A stretch of 64,000 nt of DNA from Flavobacterium xanthum (GTDB lineage Bacteria; Bacteroidota; Bacteroidia; Flavobacteriales; Flavobacteriaceae): NCBI RefSeq assembly GCF_900142695.1, contig NZ_FRBU01000001.1, positions 62,001 through 126,000 of the forward strand, written 5' to 3'. Under the pieces are notes generated by a model. The model searched no databases, was not told the origin of the DNA, and was given only the letters and a program-made list of their open reading frames with translations. Both the position numbers and the translations under genes were made by a program. Numbering within the stretch: position 1 is the first letter of the stretch; the number at the start of each line of letters is the position of its first letter. Below, one piece after another: positions 46,778-56,533 of this stretch.

Positions 46778-48472
46778 ATGAGATTTTCGATATTCTTTTT
46801 ATTTTTCAGTACTACTATTTTGGCACAAGTTGACTATCCAAAAGATTATTTCAGAACTCCATTGGATATTCCAATGCAGTTGTCCGGTAATTTTGGAGAA
46901 TTGAGACCCAATCATTTTCATGCAGGATTTGATTTAAGAACACAGCAAAAAGAAGGCTTGAAAGTATATGCAGTTGCGGATGGTTATGTGTCAAGAATTA
47001 AGATTTCTACTTTTGGTAATGGAAAAACGATTTATATCAACCACCCCAATGGATATACTTCCGTTTATGGACACCTAAAAATGGCCAATGGTGAAATAGA
47101 AAGGTTTATTAAGAAAACCCATTATAAAGAGGAATCATTTGAAATTGAAATGTTTTTTAAGCCAGATGAAATGGTGGTAAAAAAAGGTGATATTATTGCC
47201 TTTTCTGGAAACACTGGCGCTTCAGAAGGGCCTCATTTGCATTTTGAATTTCGAGATTCTAAAACGGAGTTTATCATCAATCCAATGCTTTTTGGATTCA
47301 ATACATTTTTAAAAGACACCAAGAAACCAATCGTATCAGGAGTTTACGTATATCCCTTAGATGCTAAAACTACGGTTAATAATTCTAAACGTCCTTTGTT
47401 ACTGAATGTTTCTTTACAAAAAGATGGGACTTATCTATCGGATAAAGTGGTTGCAAATGGCGCAATCGGTTTTGGGATTTCGGCTTATGACTCTGATGAT
47501 GTTTCTTTTAATAACAATGGAGTGTATAAAGTGCAGTCCTTTTATAATGGGAAACCAAATTTTGGTTATGAATTCAATACCTATTCCTTTGATGACATGC
47601 GTTACATTAATGCTTTAATTGATTATTCAAGATACAAGAAAATGCAACAACGCGTTCAGAAGCTTTTCATGGAAACTCCCTATAATTTGAGTTTTATTCA
47701 AGCCGATGAAAATAAAGGGGTTTTGCAAGTAACACCTAATTTAGCCTCGCTGTATCGCATTGAAGTTTCGGATTTTTTTGGAAATAAAAAAACGATCGCA
47801 ATTCCGATCAAATATGATATCTTGACTACTATAATCAATAAGGAACCTGCGCAATCCAATTATTTTGTTCGAGCAAATAAAGACAGCAATTTTGCTTTAG
47901 AAAACATGTCGGTTTTCTTTCCTGCGGGTACTTTTTACGAAGATTTTGATTTGAATTTTGATGTAAAAAATGATACGTTGTTTTTGCATGACGATACGGT
48001 TCCTGCGCACTCTAATTTTACAATTTCCATTGAAGATTCAAAATCTTCGGAAGGGCAGAGAGAGAAAATGTTTATTGGCAGAATCGAAGGCAAGAAAATA
48101 AATTATAATCCAACGTATCGAAAAGACGGTCTTTTTACATCAAAAGTTAAAATCTTGGGAAAATATGCTTTGATTGCTGATACGGTAGCTCCAAAAATAA
48201 GTATTGCAACACCAATTGAAGGAAAATGGATCAGTGATCAAAAAACAATTCAGCTCGTGATTAATGATGAAGGATCGGGTATAAAATCTTATAATGGCTA
48301 TTTAAATGGTAAGTGGGTATTATTTGAATATGATAATAAAACCAAGAAGTTAACGCATTTTTTTAGCGATGGAATAGCGTCTGACGGGGGTAATGATTTA
48401 AAAGTGGTTGTGGTTGATAATGTAGGAAATTCAACTACCTTTGAAAGTCGTTTTTTTAGAAGTCAAAAATAA
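46778..48472 (+). CDS. M23 family metallopeptidase (LytM-type)
   Basis: 564 residues: signal peptide MRFSIFFLFFSTTILAQ, then an M23 peptidase domain (about 35-165) with the zinc ligands His48 and Asp52 (HAGFD) and His155 in the HLH motif (GPHLHFEFRD). Both halves of the zinc site are intact, so it can be an active peptidoglycan endopeptidase. The remaining 400 residues are beta-rich Ig-like modules. It is co-directional with a TonB-dependent receptor 15 bp downstream. Confidence 0.88.
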   Translation: MRFSIFFLFFSTTILAQVDYPKDYFRTPLDIPMQLSGNFGELRPNHFHAGFDLRTQQKEGLKVYAVADGYVSRIKISTFGNGKTIYINHPNGYTSVYGHLKMANGEIERFIKKTHYKEESFEIEMFFKPDEMVVKKGDIIAFSGNTGASEGPHLHFEFRDSKTEFIINPMLFGFNTFLKDTKKPIVSGVYVYPLDAKTTVNNSKRPLLLNVSLQKDGTYLSDKVVANGAIGFGISAYDSDDVSFNNNGVYKVQSFYNGKPNFGYEFNTYSFDDMRYINALIDYSRYKKMQQRVQKLFMETPYNLSFIQADENKGVLQVTPNLASLYRIEVSDFFGNKKTIAIPIKYDILTTIINKEPAQSNYFVRANKDSNFALENMSVFFPAGTFYEDFDLNFDVKNDTLFLHDDTVPAHSNFTISIEDSKSSEGQREKMFIGRIEGKKINYNPTYRKDGLFTSKVKILGKYALIADTVAPKISIATPIEGKWISDQKTIQLVINDEGSGIKSYNGYLNGKWVLFEYDNKTKKLTHFFSDGIASDGGNDLKVVVVDNVGNSTTFESRFFRSQK

Positions 48473-48487
48473 TAAAAATCAAACCCT

Positions 48488-50959
48488 TTGAACGCGAATC
48501 AATTAGTTTCTGTATTCTTTTTTTACTTATGTAGCCTCAGTCTTTCTGCCCAAACGGCTCGGATTAAAGGGGTTATTTTAGACAAAAACAATCAGCCCTT
48601 AGAAAACGTAAATGTTTCCTATTCCAATATTGGTACACAGTCCAATAAAAACGGATTTTACAATCTAAAAGTCCCTGCGAACCAAAATGTAAAGGTCGTT
48701 TTTACGCATGTCTCTTTAAAGAAAATCACGATTACCTTTTATTTGGATTCTAATGAGGAGAAAGAGTTCAACCCAGTGATGAGTGACCAAGAAGAGCAAA
48801 TGGGGGAAGTTATTGTTACGGCGAATAATAGAAAGTTGATTCAAGGAATTACTACAATTGAGCCGGAGATCCTTCGAAAAATTCCTGGTGCTAATGCTGG
48901 AATTGAAAATATTTTAAAAACCTTGCCAGGAGTAAACTCTAATAATGAATTGAGTACACAATATGCAGTGCGCGGTGGAAATTATGACGAGAATTTGGTC
49001 TATGTTAATGAAATCGAAGTGTATCGTCCGTTCTTGATTCGTTCAGGACAACAAGAAGGTTTAAGTTTTACCAATACGGATTTAGTTCAAAATGTTGAGT
49101 TTTCAGCAGGTGGTTTTCAAGCCAAGTTTGGCGATAAATTATCTTCGGTATTGGATATTATCTATAGAAAACCGATTCAATTTGGCGCAAGCGTTGAAGC
49201 TAGTTTTCTTGGCGGAAGCCTTTCGGTTGATGCGGTTTCCAAAGATAAAAAATGGTCAGCTGTTACGGGAGTTCGATATCGAAACAATAGCCTTTTGGTA
49301 AAAAGTCAAGAGACGCAAACTAATTTTACGCCATCATTTGCTGATGTACAAACCAATATCAATTATCAAGCCTCCGCTAAATGGCAGTGGAGTTTCCTAG
49401 GGAATATTTCTCAAAATAAATACCAATATCAGCCCTTAACAAGACAGACTAAATTTGGAACGATAGACAATCCTATGGCGCTTACTGTTTTTTATGAAGG
49501 TCAAGAAAAGGATAAATACGATACTTATTTTGGAGCTTTAAAAACAACCTACAACGTCTCAGATAATTTTACCCTGAAATTCATAGGGTCTATGTTTCAT
49601 ACTTTAGAACAAGAATATTTTGACATTTTTGCGCAATACCGCCTTGGCGAAGTTGATGCCAGTATAGGTTCTGAAACGTTTGGTGACGTAGCTTTTACGA
49701 GAGGAATTGGTTCTCAGCTGAGTCATGCTCGTAATGATTTGGATGCCTTGATTGTAAATACCGAAATCAAAGGATTTCATGATTGGAAAGAAAGCCAATT
49801 TGAATGGGGAATTAAATACACGCGAGAATCCATTCGGGACAGAATAATTGAGTGGGAAGTTATTGATTCGGCCGGTTTTTCTTTGAATCCGCCAATTATA
49901 GATTTGCCAAAAAATAATCAGCCGTATTCGCCTTACACCGGGCCACTTGTCCCGTATCAAAATATCCGTGCGACTAATTTTAATTCCATTAATAGATTCT
50001 CAGGTTATGGTCAGTGGAGTATGAAATCCAATATTGGGACTAGTGAGGTCTGGTATAATGCTGGCGTCCGAATGCACAATTGGGAAGTTTCAGGAGCAAC
50101 TATTATAGGAAAATCCCAAACAACTTTCAGCCCTAGAGTGCAATTTGCCATTAAACCAGATTGGGAGAAAGATATGGTCTTTAGACTTTCAGGAGGATTA
50201 TACCATCAGCCACCATTTTACAGGGAGTTAAGAGATAGTAATGGAAAAGTGCAACCTAATACGGAAGCGCAGCAATCGGTTCATGTTGTTTTGGGGAATG
50301 ACTATAGTTTCAAAATGTGGAATCGTCCTTTTAAATTGGTTTCAGAACTGTATTATAAAGTGCTAACAAATGTCAATACCTATACAATAGACAATGTTCG
50401 GATTCGATATGCTGCTAATAACGATGCTACGGCTTATGCACAAGGGTTAGATGTGCGCTTGAATGGGGAATTTGTTCCTGGAACAGAATCGTGGTTTAGT
50501 TTTGGTTATTTGAAAACGGAAGAAAATAGCAATGAAAAAGGATTTATTGCAAGACCCACGGATCAAAGATTGAAATTTGGACTTTTGTTCCAAGATTATA
50601 TGCCTGCCATTCCAAGTATAAAATTATATTTGAATTTAGTTTACAACACGGGATTACCTGGCGGTTCCCCCTCGTATGCCGATCCCTATTTATACCAAAA
50701 CCGATTGAATGATTACCGCCGTGTAGATGTAGGTTTTTCTAAGGTTTTTATTGATCATGCTACTAAAAAGGAAAATAATACGGGCTGGTTGAAAGATTTT
50801 AGAGAGTTGGCAATAGGCTTAGAAATTTTTAATCTTTTTGACAATCAAAATGCGATTACCAATACTTGGGTTCGGGATGTGTATTCGAAAAATCAATATG
50901 CAATTCCTAATTATATGACCACCAGAGTTTTTAATGTAAAATTGACAGCGAAGTTGTAA
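48488..50959 (+). CDS. TonB-dependent receptor with CarboxypepD_reg-like domain
   Basis: 823 residues. No ATG precedes the signal peptide (NANQLVSVFFFYLCSLSLSAQ) and stops lie just upstream at 48470-48475, so TTG at 48488 is taken as start. Residues 25-100 form a CarboxypepD_reg-like domain, followed by a plug (GVNSNNELSTQYAVRGGNYD) and a 22-strand barrel ending MTTRVFNVKLTAKL. It imports or binds a large ligand by TonB energy. No SusD partner lies next to it, so it is not a standard Sus pair. It probably forms an operon with the M23 gene. Confidence 0.9.
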   Translation: MNANQLVSVFFFYLCSLSLSAQTARIKGVILDKNNQPLENVNVSYSNIGTQSNKNGFYNLKVPANQNVKVVFTHVSLKKITITFYLDSNEEKEFNPVMSDQEEQMGEVIVTANNRKLIQGITTIEPEILRKIPGANAGIENILKTLPGVNSNNELSTQYAVRGGNYDENLVYVNEIEVYRPFLIRSGQQEGLSFTNTDLVQNVEFSAGGFQAKFGDKLSSVLDIIYRKPIQFGASVEASFLGGSLSVDAVSKDKKWSAVTGVRYRNNSLLVKSQETQTNFTPSFADVQTNINYQASAKWQWSFLGNISQNKYQYQPLTRQTKFGTIDNPMALTVFYEGQEKDKYDTYFGALKTTYNVSDNFTLKFIGSMFHTLEQEYFDIFAQYRLGEVDASIGSETFGDVAFTRGIGSQLSHARNDLDALIVNTEIKGFHDWKESQFEWGIKYTRESIRDRIIEWEVIDSAGFSLNPPIIDLPKNNQPYSPYTGPLVPYQNIRATNFNSINRFSGYGQWSMKSNIGTSEVWYNAGVRMHNWEVSGATIIGKSQTTFSPRVQFAIKPDWEKDMVFRLSGGLYHQPPFYRELRDSNGKVQPNTEAQQSVHVVLGNDYSFKMWNRPFKLVSELYYKVLTNVNTYTIDNVRIRYAANNDATAYAQGLDVRLNGEFVPGTESWFSFGYLKTEENSNEKGFIARPTDQRLKFGLLFQDYMPAIPSIKLYLNLVYNTGLPGGSPSYADPYLYQNRLNDYRRVDVGFSKVFIDHATKKENNTGWLKDFRELAIGLEIFNLFDNQNAITNTWVRDVYSKNQYAIPNYMTTRVFNVKLTAKL

Positions 50960-51040
50960 TGGGGAATTCTAACGAAGGTAGGGTCCAATTTTTATTAGTT
51001 AAATCAAGTATTGAATGGCGTTACCATTTTTAAAAATGAT

Positions 51041-51048
51041 TACATTTG
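51041..51048 (+). promoter_or_regulatory. -7 box TACATTTG for the lipoprotein gene
   Basis: TAnnTTTG 20 bp before the ATG at 51069; the -33 element is not evident. Confidence 0.4.
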
Positions 51049-51068
51049 AATTTTAATAGTACAACAAC

Positions 51069-51791
51069 ATGAAAAAAATACACATCACAATAATAGGAAT
51101 TACAATTTTACTTTTAACAAGTTGTAAAGAGGAAGTCGAAAGACCAAAAGTTACTTATGATGGCACAAATAGAGCAAAAGAATTAAGCAAAGCTGATTCT
51201 ACTCAAATACAAATTGCTGATTTGCCACTTCAAATGGAAGGTACGGACTACCTGCTTCATCCTATTGCAGATTTAAGTATTCGGGAGCGAGGAGTAAAAT
51301 CTAGATACGGTTCCTCTAGTGTCAATGATTTGAGTTTTACGATCTCAAACTACGGCGAATATGAAATCACCGGTTTTTTACAGAATATAAAATTTCAAAA
51401 GGTAGATTCAGATTCTATTAGAAAATTAACCGAAAGACCTGTTTTGATTCAAACAGCAACCTATTTGAAGTCGGTTGCGGATAAGACCAATAACCAAATT
51501 ATGGTCTATACCATGGTAGATATGGACACGAATAAGGATGGAAAATTAGACACAAGTGATATTAAAGCATTGTATTTAAGCGATATTAGTGGTGAGCGAT
51601 TCACTAAGATGTCATCTGATTTTCAAGAATTAATCGATTGGAAATTGATTGGATCTAAAAACCGATTGTACTTTCGAACCGTTGAGGATACCAATAAAAA
51701 TGGTGAATTTGATAAAAATGATGTCGTTAACTATTACTATATCGATTTGTCAAATAAGGAATGGAAAATTATTGGCTATGAGCCAGTTTAG
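51069..51791 (+). CDS. Lipoprotein with two calcium-loop (EF-hand/dockerin-like) motifs
   Basis: 240 residues. Lipobox LLLTSC with Cys19. Two 12-residue calcium-loop motifs with D-x-N-x-D/N-G-x-x-D spacing: DTNKDGKLDTSD (153-164) and DTNKNGEFDKND (207-218). Between lies a beta-propeller-like or beta-rich body (SDISGERFTKMSSDFQELID). I do not recognise a named family. It follows the TonB receptor by 109 bp on the same strand but with its own -7 box. The acidic loops could bind calcium on the cell surface. Confidence 0.72.
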   Translation: MKKIHITIIGITILLLTSCKEEVERPKVTYDGTNRAKELSKADSTQIQIADLPLQMEGTDYLLHPIADLSIRERGVKSRYGSSSVNDLSFTISNYGEYEITGFLQNIKFQKVDSDSIRKLTERPVLIQTATYLKSVADKTNNQIMVYTMVDMDTNKDGKLDTSDIKALYLSDISGERFTKMSSDFQELIDWKLIGSKNRLYFRTVEDTNKNGEFDKNDVVNYYYIDLSNKEWKIIGYEPV

Positions 51792-51802
51792 AAGCACTGA
51801 TT

Positions 51803-52504
51803 TCAAATCAAAATATCACTCTCTAAATCTGATTTTTCAATTTTGAAATCAAAACCCAACTGTTTTACTAATTGAATCACAAGGTTTTTATACCAGTTCT
51901 CGGATTTGGGATGAATGTATATTTTTTCGATTAATACATTGATGTCTACATTGATTTTCAATCCTTCATTAATTTTAATCTCGCTTTCACCAATATCAGT
52001 AAGGATACGTACTTCACCTTCATATTGAAAACTTTTGCGCTTGAATAAAAAGGGAAAAAATAAATCATCAAACGGAATGTGCTCTTTCTTGTAGTCGATG
52101 TAATTTACTTGTCCAATATATTGATTGAAATTTACTTCCGGAGCTAAGGCTTCTTGCAAACGCTTAATGGTAGATTGAATGGCTAAACCTTCACTGTTTT
52201 GCGTGAAAATTTGCCACATGGCAAAGGATTCATATTCATTGATATGCCAGCTGCTGACGGCTACTTTTTCCCGATGTGTTTTATAATAGTTCAAAAAATC
52301 AGGATTGTCTATCGAAAGCTTTTTTATTTCTTCAAAAGTGGGTTCGCTAAAAGTACCTTCATATTGATCTTCGAATTTATCAGATCGTGACATGAATAGC
52401 TTTTCAGACATTAATAAATCCAAAAACTTAGATAAGTCTAGGTATTTCCAAACAACGGTGTTTGGATTTTCAGGGAGTTTTATCGTTGGATTTTTGATGT
52501 ACAT
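51803..52504 (-). CDS. DUF2971 protein
   Basis: 233 residues matching DUF2971: VVWKYLDLSKFLDLLMSEKL near the start, then FMSRSDKFEDQYEGTFS, and VAVSSWHINEYESFAMWQIF with the conserved Ser-Trp segment and Met-Trp. Proteins of this family are scattered among bacteria and often lie in variable regions; their function is unknown. It is convergent with the lipoprotein gene, 11 bp apart. Confidence 0.85.
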   Translation of the reverse strand: MYIKNPTIKLPENPNTVVWKYLDLSKFLDLLMSEKLFMSRSDKFEDQYEGTFSEPTFEEIKKLSIDNPDFLNYYKTHREKVAVSSWHINEYESFAMWQIFTQNSEGLAIQSTIKRLQEALAPEVNFNQYIGQVNYIDYKKEHIPFDDLFFPFLFKRKSFQYEGEVRILTDIGESEIKINEGLKINVDINVLIEKIYIHPKSENWYKNLVIQLVKQLGFDFKIEKSDLESDILI

Positions 52505-52553
52505 TTTTTTTATTTTAACTTTAAAAAATAATACTACTTCCTAAATCTCGCTG

Positions 52554-54383
52554 CTACTCAAAAGACTGCAGCGTGACTAATTTATTATACACGCCATTTA
52601 AAGCGATTAGCTCTTCGTGGTTTCCTTGCTCTACTATTTTACCTTTTTGCATTACAACAATTACATCTGCTTTTTGAATTGTAGATAATCGGTGGGCGAT
52701 TACAATCGAAGTTCTGTTTTGCATCATGTTTTCTAAGGCGATTTGAACAAATTTTTCGCTTTCGGTATCTAGTGCTGAGGTCGCTTCATCCAAAATCATA
52801 ATTGGAGGATTTTTCAGTACTGCACGTGCAATTGACAAACGTTGTTTCTGACCACCAGAAAGTTTGTTTCCGCTGTCGCCAATGTTGGTATGAATACCTT
52901 TTGGTAAATCTTTAACGAATTCATAGGCATTGGCAATTTTCAACGCCTCGATAATTTCGTCATCGGTAGCGTTTAATTTTCCTAATGAAATATTTGCTTT
53001 TATAGTGTCATTAAATAAAATACTATCCTGTGTAACTAAACCCATTAATCCGCGAAGTGACTGCAAGTCTAGATCTTGTATATTGGTCCCGTCAATAGCG
53101 ATTGTTCCTTCATTTACATCGTAAAAACGGGTTAATAAATTAGCAATCGTACTTTTTCCGCTACCAGATTGTCCTACAAGTGCAACTGTTTGTCCTTTTT
53201 TAACTTGAAGCGAAAAGTTCTTTAGCACATTTTCGTCTTCATATTTAAAGTTGATGTTTTTAATAGTGATGTCTGATTCAAATGTATTTTTTTGAATCGC
53301 ATTTTCCTTAGAGGTGATTTCGTTCTCCACTTCTAAAACTTCAAAAACACGTTCTGCTGCTGCTAAACCATTTTTCACAGCATAAGAAGCTTTAGAAATT
53401 GCTTTGGCGGGAGTAAGAATATTAAAAGCCAAGGTTAAGTATACAATAAAAGCCGATCCCTCAAGTGTTTTGTCTATTAAAACTAAACTACCACCATAAA
53501 AAAGTAGCATGGCAATTGTTGTTACACCTAGAAATTCACTCAAAGGTGTAGCTAAGTTGTTTTTACTTCCTATACTGTTTGTTAAATTTAACAAGCGTGT
53601 AACCGAATCATTGAATCTGCTTTTGAAATTAGGTTCGGCATTATAACTCTTGATTACTTTTAATCCTCCTAATGTTTCATCGACAATTGAAATCAAGAAG
53701 CCACTTTCTTTTTGAGCTTCTAGAGATTTGGCTCTCAAATTTTTAGCTAATTTGGAAATAATCCAGCCAGAAATTGGTAGGAAAATCAGAACAAATAAGG
53801 TCAGTTTTACGCTAAGAATAAACATGGTAACTAGCGCAAAAATAATGGTTAGCGGCTCTTTTACAACTAGTTCTAAAATAGAGAAAAAGGAGTTTTGTAC
53901 TTCATTGACATCACCCAGCATGCGTGCCATAATATCCCCTTTTCTTTTCTCCGAATAATAAGAAATGGGTAATTCTATAATCTTATCATACATTGACTTT
54001 CGCAAATCTCTTAACACACCATTCTTTAGGTGCATAATGTGATGTGAGGCTAAATAGTTGAATAAGTTCTTGAATAAAAAGGTCGTTATTACCATTAAAA
54101 CTACAAATAACAAGGCTACTTGTATGCTGTTGCCTTGTGTCAATGTAGAAATTTGATAATACATGTAATCAGTACCATATTGTTTAATATCACCTATTCC
54201 AGTATATATGGGTTTTGTAAGTACGGCTTTTGTTTTGCCAAAAAGCACTTCCAGCACTGGAAGTAATGTTAACATAGAAATAGTGCTGAATAAAGCGTAC
54301 AAAATATTATAGATCACATTCCAAATGATGTGCGATTTATAAGGTTTTGTATAAGGCAATAATTTTAATAAACTTTTATCCAT
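52554..54383 (-). CDS. ABC exporter, fused permease-ATPase (MsbA-like)
   Basis: 609 residues. N-terminal transmembrane domain of six helices (about 20-45, 90-110, 170-215, 283-325), then the nucleotide-binding domain with Walker A GQSGSGKST (404-412), signature LSGGQ (508-512) and Walker B IMILDEA (528-534). It is a homodimeric lipid or peptide flippase of the MsbA group. It overlaps the end of the phosphoglucomutase gene by one base, so the two are co-expressed. Substrate is not determinable; lipid A or another envelope lipid is likely. Confidence 0.9.
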   Translation of the reverse strand: MDKSLLKLLPYTKPYKSHIIWNVIYNILYALFSTISMLTLLPVLEVLFGKTKAVLTKPIYTGIGDIKQYGTDYMYYQISTLTQGNSIQVALLFVVLMVITTFLFKNLFNYLASHHIMHLKNGVLRDLRKSMYDKIIELPISYYSEKRKGDIMARMLGDVNEVQNSFFSILELVVKEPLTIIFALVTMFILSVKLTLFVLIFLPISGWIISKLAKNLRAKSLEAQKESGFLISIVDETLGGLKVIKSYNAEPNFKSRFNDSVTRLLNLTNSIGSKNNLATPLSEFLGVTTIAMLLFYGGSLVLIDKTLEGSAFIVYLTLAFNILTPAKAISKASYAVKNGLAAAERVFEVLEVENEITSKENAIQKNTFESDITIKNINFKYEDENVLKNFSLQVKKGQTVALVGQSGSGKSTIANLLTRFYDVNEGTIAIDGTNIQDLDLQSLRGLMGLVTQDSILFNDTIKANISLGKLNATDDEIIEALKIANAYEFVKDLPKGIHTNIGDSGNKLSGGQKQRLSIARAVLKNPPIMILDEATSALDTESEKFVQIALENMMQNRTSIVIAHRLSTIQKADVIVVMQKGKIVEQGNHEELIALNGVYNKLVTLQSFE

Positions 54384-56110
54384 TAGTTCAACTGCATTGC
54401 AATAATAATATTTTTAATCTTTTCGTTTAAAATGCTTTCTACACCGTCAAAATCTTCTACAGCATCCAGTTCGGTATTTACACTGATATAGAATTTAATT
54501 TTTGGCTCCGTTCCACTTGGTCTAGCACATATTTTTGAGCCGTCTTCGGTGTAATAAATCAATACGTTCGATTTTGGAATGACCATTGTTGATTCGGTTC
54601 CATCCAACAAGTTTTTAGCGATTGAAGATTGGTAATCTTCCAGCATAATGACACGTTGGCCGTTGATTTCTTTCATTGGATTTTCTCTCATGTCAATCAT
54701 CATCTGATTGATTTCTTGCAAACCGTCCATTCCTTTTTTAGTCAATGAAACCAAATGTTCTTTGTAAAATCCGTTATCAACATACAATGTAAGGAGTTCT
54801 TTATAAACGGTACTTCCTTTTGCTTTGGCTTGAGCCGCTAATTCGCAAATCAATAAAGTAGCCGCAACAGCATCCTTATCACGTACAGCATCACCAACCA
54901 TGTATCCAAAACTTTCTTCGCCACCGCCTATGAATTCTAACTCTGGAAAGTCTTTGATCATCTTGGCAATCCATTTAAAGCCGGTCAATCCCACTTTGCA
55001 TTCCACATCGTAGTTTGTTGCCAATTCCATCATCATCGGAGTCGAAACTATGGTTGATCCAACAAATTGTTTTCCGTTGATTTTGCCCGCTTTTTTCCAT
55101 TGTTCCAGTAAAAAGGCAGTCATCAAAATCATAGTTTGATTTCCGTTCAGCAAGGTCATTTTACCTTCGTTATTTCTAACCGCAACTCCCAATCGATCAC
55201 AATCAGGATCCGTCCCAATTACAATATCCGAATTGGTTTTGTCTGCCAAGGCCAAAGCCATTGTCAATGCTTCTGGCTCTTCAGGATTTGGAGATTTAAC
55301 GGTAGGGAAGTCCCCATTAGGTACTCGTTGTTCTTCAACAATATTCACATTAGGATAGCCCGCTTGAGATAATGTATCAGGAACTAATTTTATAGAAGTG
55401 CCGTGCAAAGAGGTGAAAACAATATTCAGCTCTTTTTTGGCTTCAGCCGAAGTACCAAAACTCGCATTTTCAATTGTAGATTTGATAAAAGCTTTATCAA
55501 TTTCTGTATCAATATAATGAATCAAATTTTCATTTGCAGTAAATTTAATCTGATTGTAATTTAAATTTTCAATAACATTGATGATGCCTTCGTCTTCTGG
55601 CGGTACGATTTGTCCACCATCTTGCCAGTATACTTTGTATCCGTTATATTCAGGCGGATTATGAGATGCCGTAAGCACAATTCCGCATTGGCAACCCAAA
55701 TGTTTCACAGCAAAAGACAATTCTGGAGTAGGTCTCATATCGGAAAATAAATATACTTCAACACCATTAGCACTAAAAACATCTGCAACTAATTTGGCTA
55801 GCGTATCACTATTATGACGACAATCATAAGCAATAACGGCTTTCAAAGGCTGGTTAGGAAAGGCAGTGTGCATATAATCTGAAAGTCCTTGCGTGCTTTT
55901 TCCCAGCGTATATTTATTGATACGATTGTTTCCCACGCCCATAATACCGCGCATTCCGCCAGTTCCAAATTCAAGATTTTTGTAAAAACTCTCCTCTAGA
56001 TCTTTTGGAGAGGTAGTCATTAATTCTTTAATCGCTTCCTGCGTAGCGGTATCAAATGTTGGTGTTAACCACTCATTTACTGCATCTAAAATGTTTTGTT
56101 TGATTTCCAT
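54383..56110 (-). CDS. Phosphoglucomutase / phosphomannomutase family (phospho-sugar mutase)
   Basis: 575 residues, the long form typical of Bacteroidota and Firmicutes. Phosphoserine loop TASHNPPEYNGYK with Ser149, magnesium loop DPDCDR (301-306), sugar loop GGGEESFGYMVGD and C-terminal phosphate loop SGTEPKIKFYI are all present, so the enzyme should be active. It interconverts glucose-1-P and glucose-6-P or mannose forms, feeding sugar nucleotides for envelope polysaccharides. It is co-transcribed with the ABC exporter. Confidence 0.93.
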   Translation of the reverse strand: MEIKQNILDAVNEWLTPTFDTATQEAIKELMTTSPKDLEESFYKNLEFGTGGMRGIMGVGNNRINKYTLGKSTQGLSDYMHTAFPNQPLKAVIAYDCRHNSDTLAKLVADVFSANGVEVYLFSDMRPTPELSFAVKHLGCQCGIVLTASHNPPEYNGYKVYWQDGGQIVPPEDEGIINVIENLNYNQIKFTANENLIHYIDTEIDKAFIKSTIENASFGTSAEAKKELNIVFTSLHGTSIKLVPDTLSQAGYPNVNIVEEQRVPNGDFPTVKSPNPEEPEALTMALALADKTNSDIVIGTDPDCDRLGVAVRNNEGKMTLLNGNQTMILMTAFLLEQWKKAGKINGKQFVGSTIVSTPMMMELATNYDVECKVGLTGFKWIAKMIKDFPELEFIGGGEESFGYMVGDAVRDKDAVAATLLICELAAQAKAKGSTVYKELLTLYVDNGFYKEHLVSLTKKGMDGLQEINQMMIDMRENPMKEINGQRVIMLEDYQSSIAKNLLDGTESTMVIPKSNVLIYYTEDGSKICARPSGTEPKIKFYISVNTELDAVEDFDGVESILNEKIKNIIIAMQLN

Positions 56111-56171
56111 GCTGTATTTTTTTTTAGTTTCTAAATTCGGAGTTTAAATTTAAATCCAATTGTTTTTTTTA

Positions 56172-56252
56172 GGAGCTTAATCCTGCTATGCGTTACAATC
56201 TTTTATGCTGAACCCCAGCATAAAAGGATTTTCACTGCTATCAGGGCTAGTT
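56172..56252 (+). repeat. 81-bp structured intergenic repeat, copy 2
   Basis: Begins GGAGCTTAATCCTGCT and ends CTATCAGGGCTAGTT, with a perfect central stem CTTTTATGCTG-AACCC-CAGCATAAAAG. The ends match copy 1 at 5196-5276 while the stem sequence differs but still pairs. Confidence 0.75.
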
Positions 56253-56268
56253 AGTAGGTGATAGAAAA

Positions 56269-56533
56269 TTATTTTTTGCAACCAATTTTATTTCTTTCGG
56301 TATCGATTTTTGCATCAACATATTTATCTTCAAGATAATTTACGGCTTCATAAATATCTGGAAAATGATTTTCAATTCCTAATTGCCTTATTGCTGTTTA
56401 CGGCACTCAAAAAATTTATCGCTCCGTTTTCAGTAAAGGAAGAGGGTATATATCTTAATTCTACTTCGTTTGAGGTCACAATTTGCGACCTCATACTAGT
56501 AAACTTTATTTCAGTGACTTCAAAAACGAAATC
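56269..56533 (-). pseudogene. ORF6N-domain protein relic
   Basis: On minus, a frame without a start reads DFVFEVTEIKFTS, MRSQIVTSNEVELRYIPSSF, TENGAINFLSAVNSNKAIRN. This follows the ORF6N pattern (DFxFxxT, LRSQIVTS, GGxRYxPxxFTExGxxMLS) but lacks the N-terminal half and starts right after a stop. It then shifts frame to a readable C-terminal segment AIRQLGIENHFPDIYEAVNY and onward to TERNKIGCKK before the stop at 56269. ORF6N proteins are phage- and mobile-element-associated DNA-binding proteins. It is non-functional and flanked by repeat copy 2. Confidence 0.65.
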
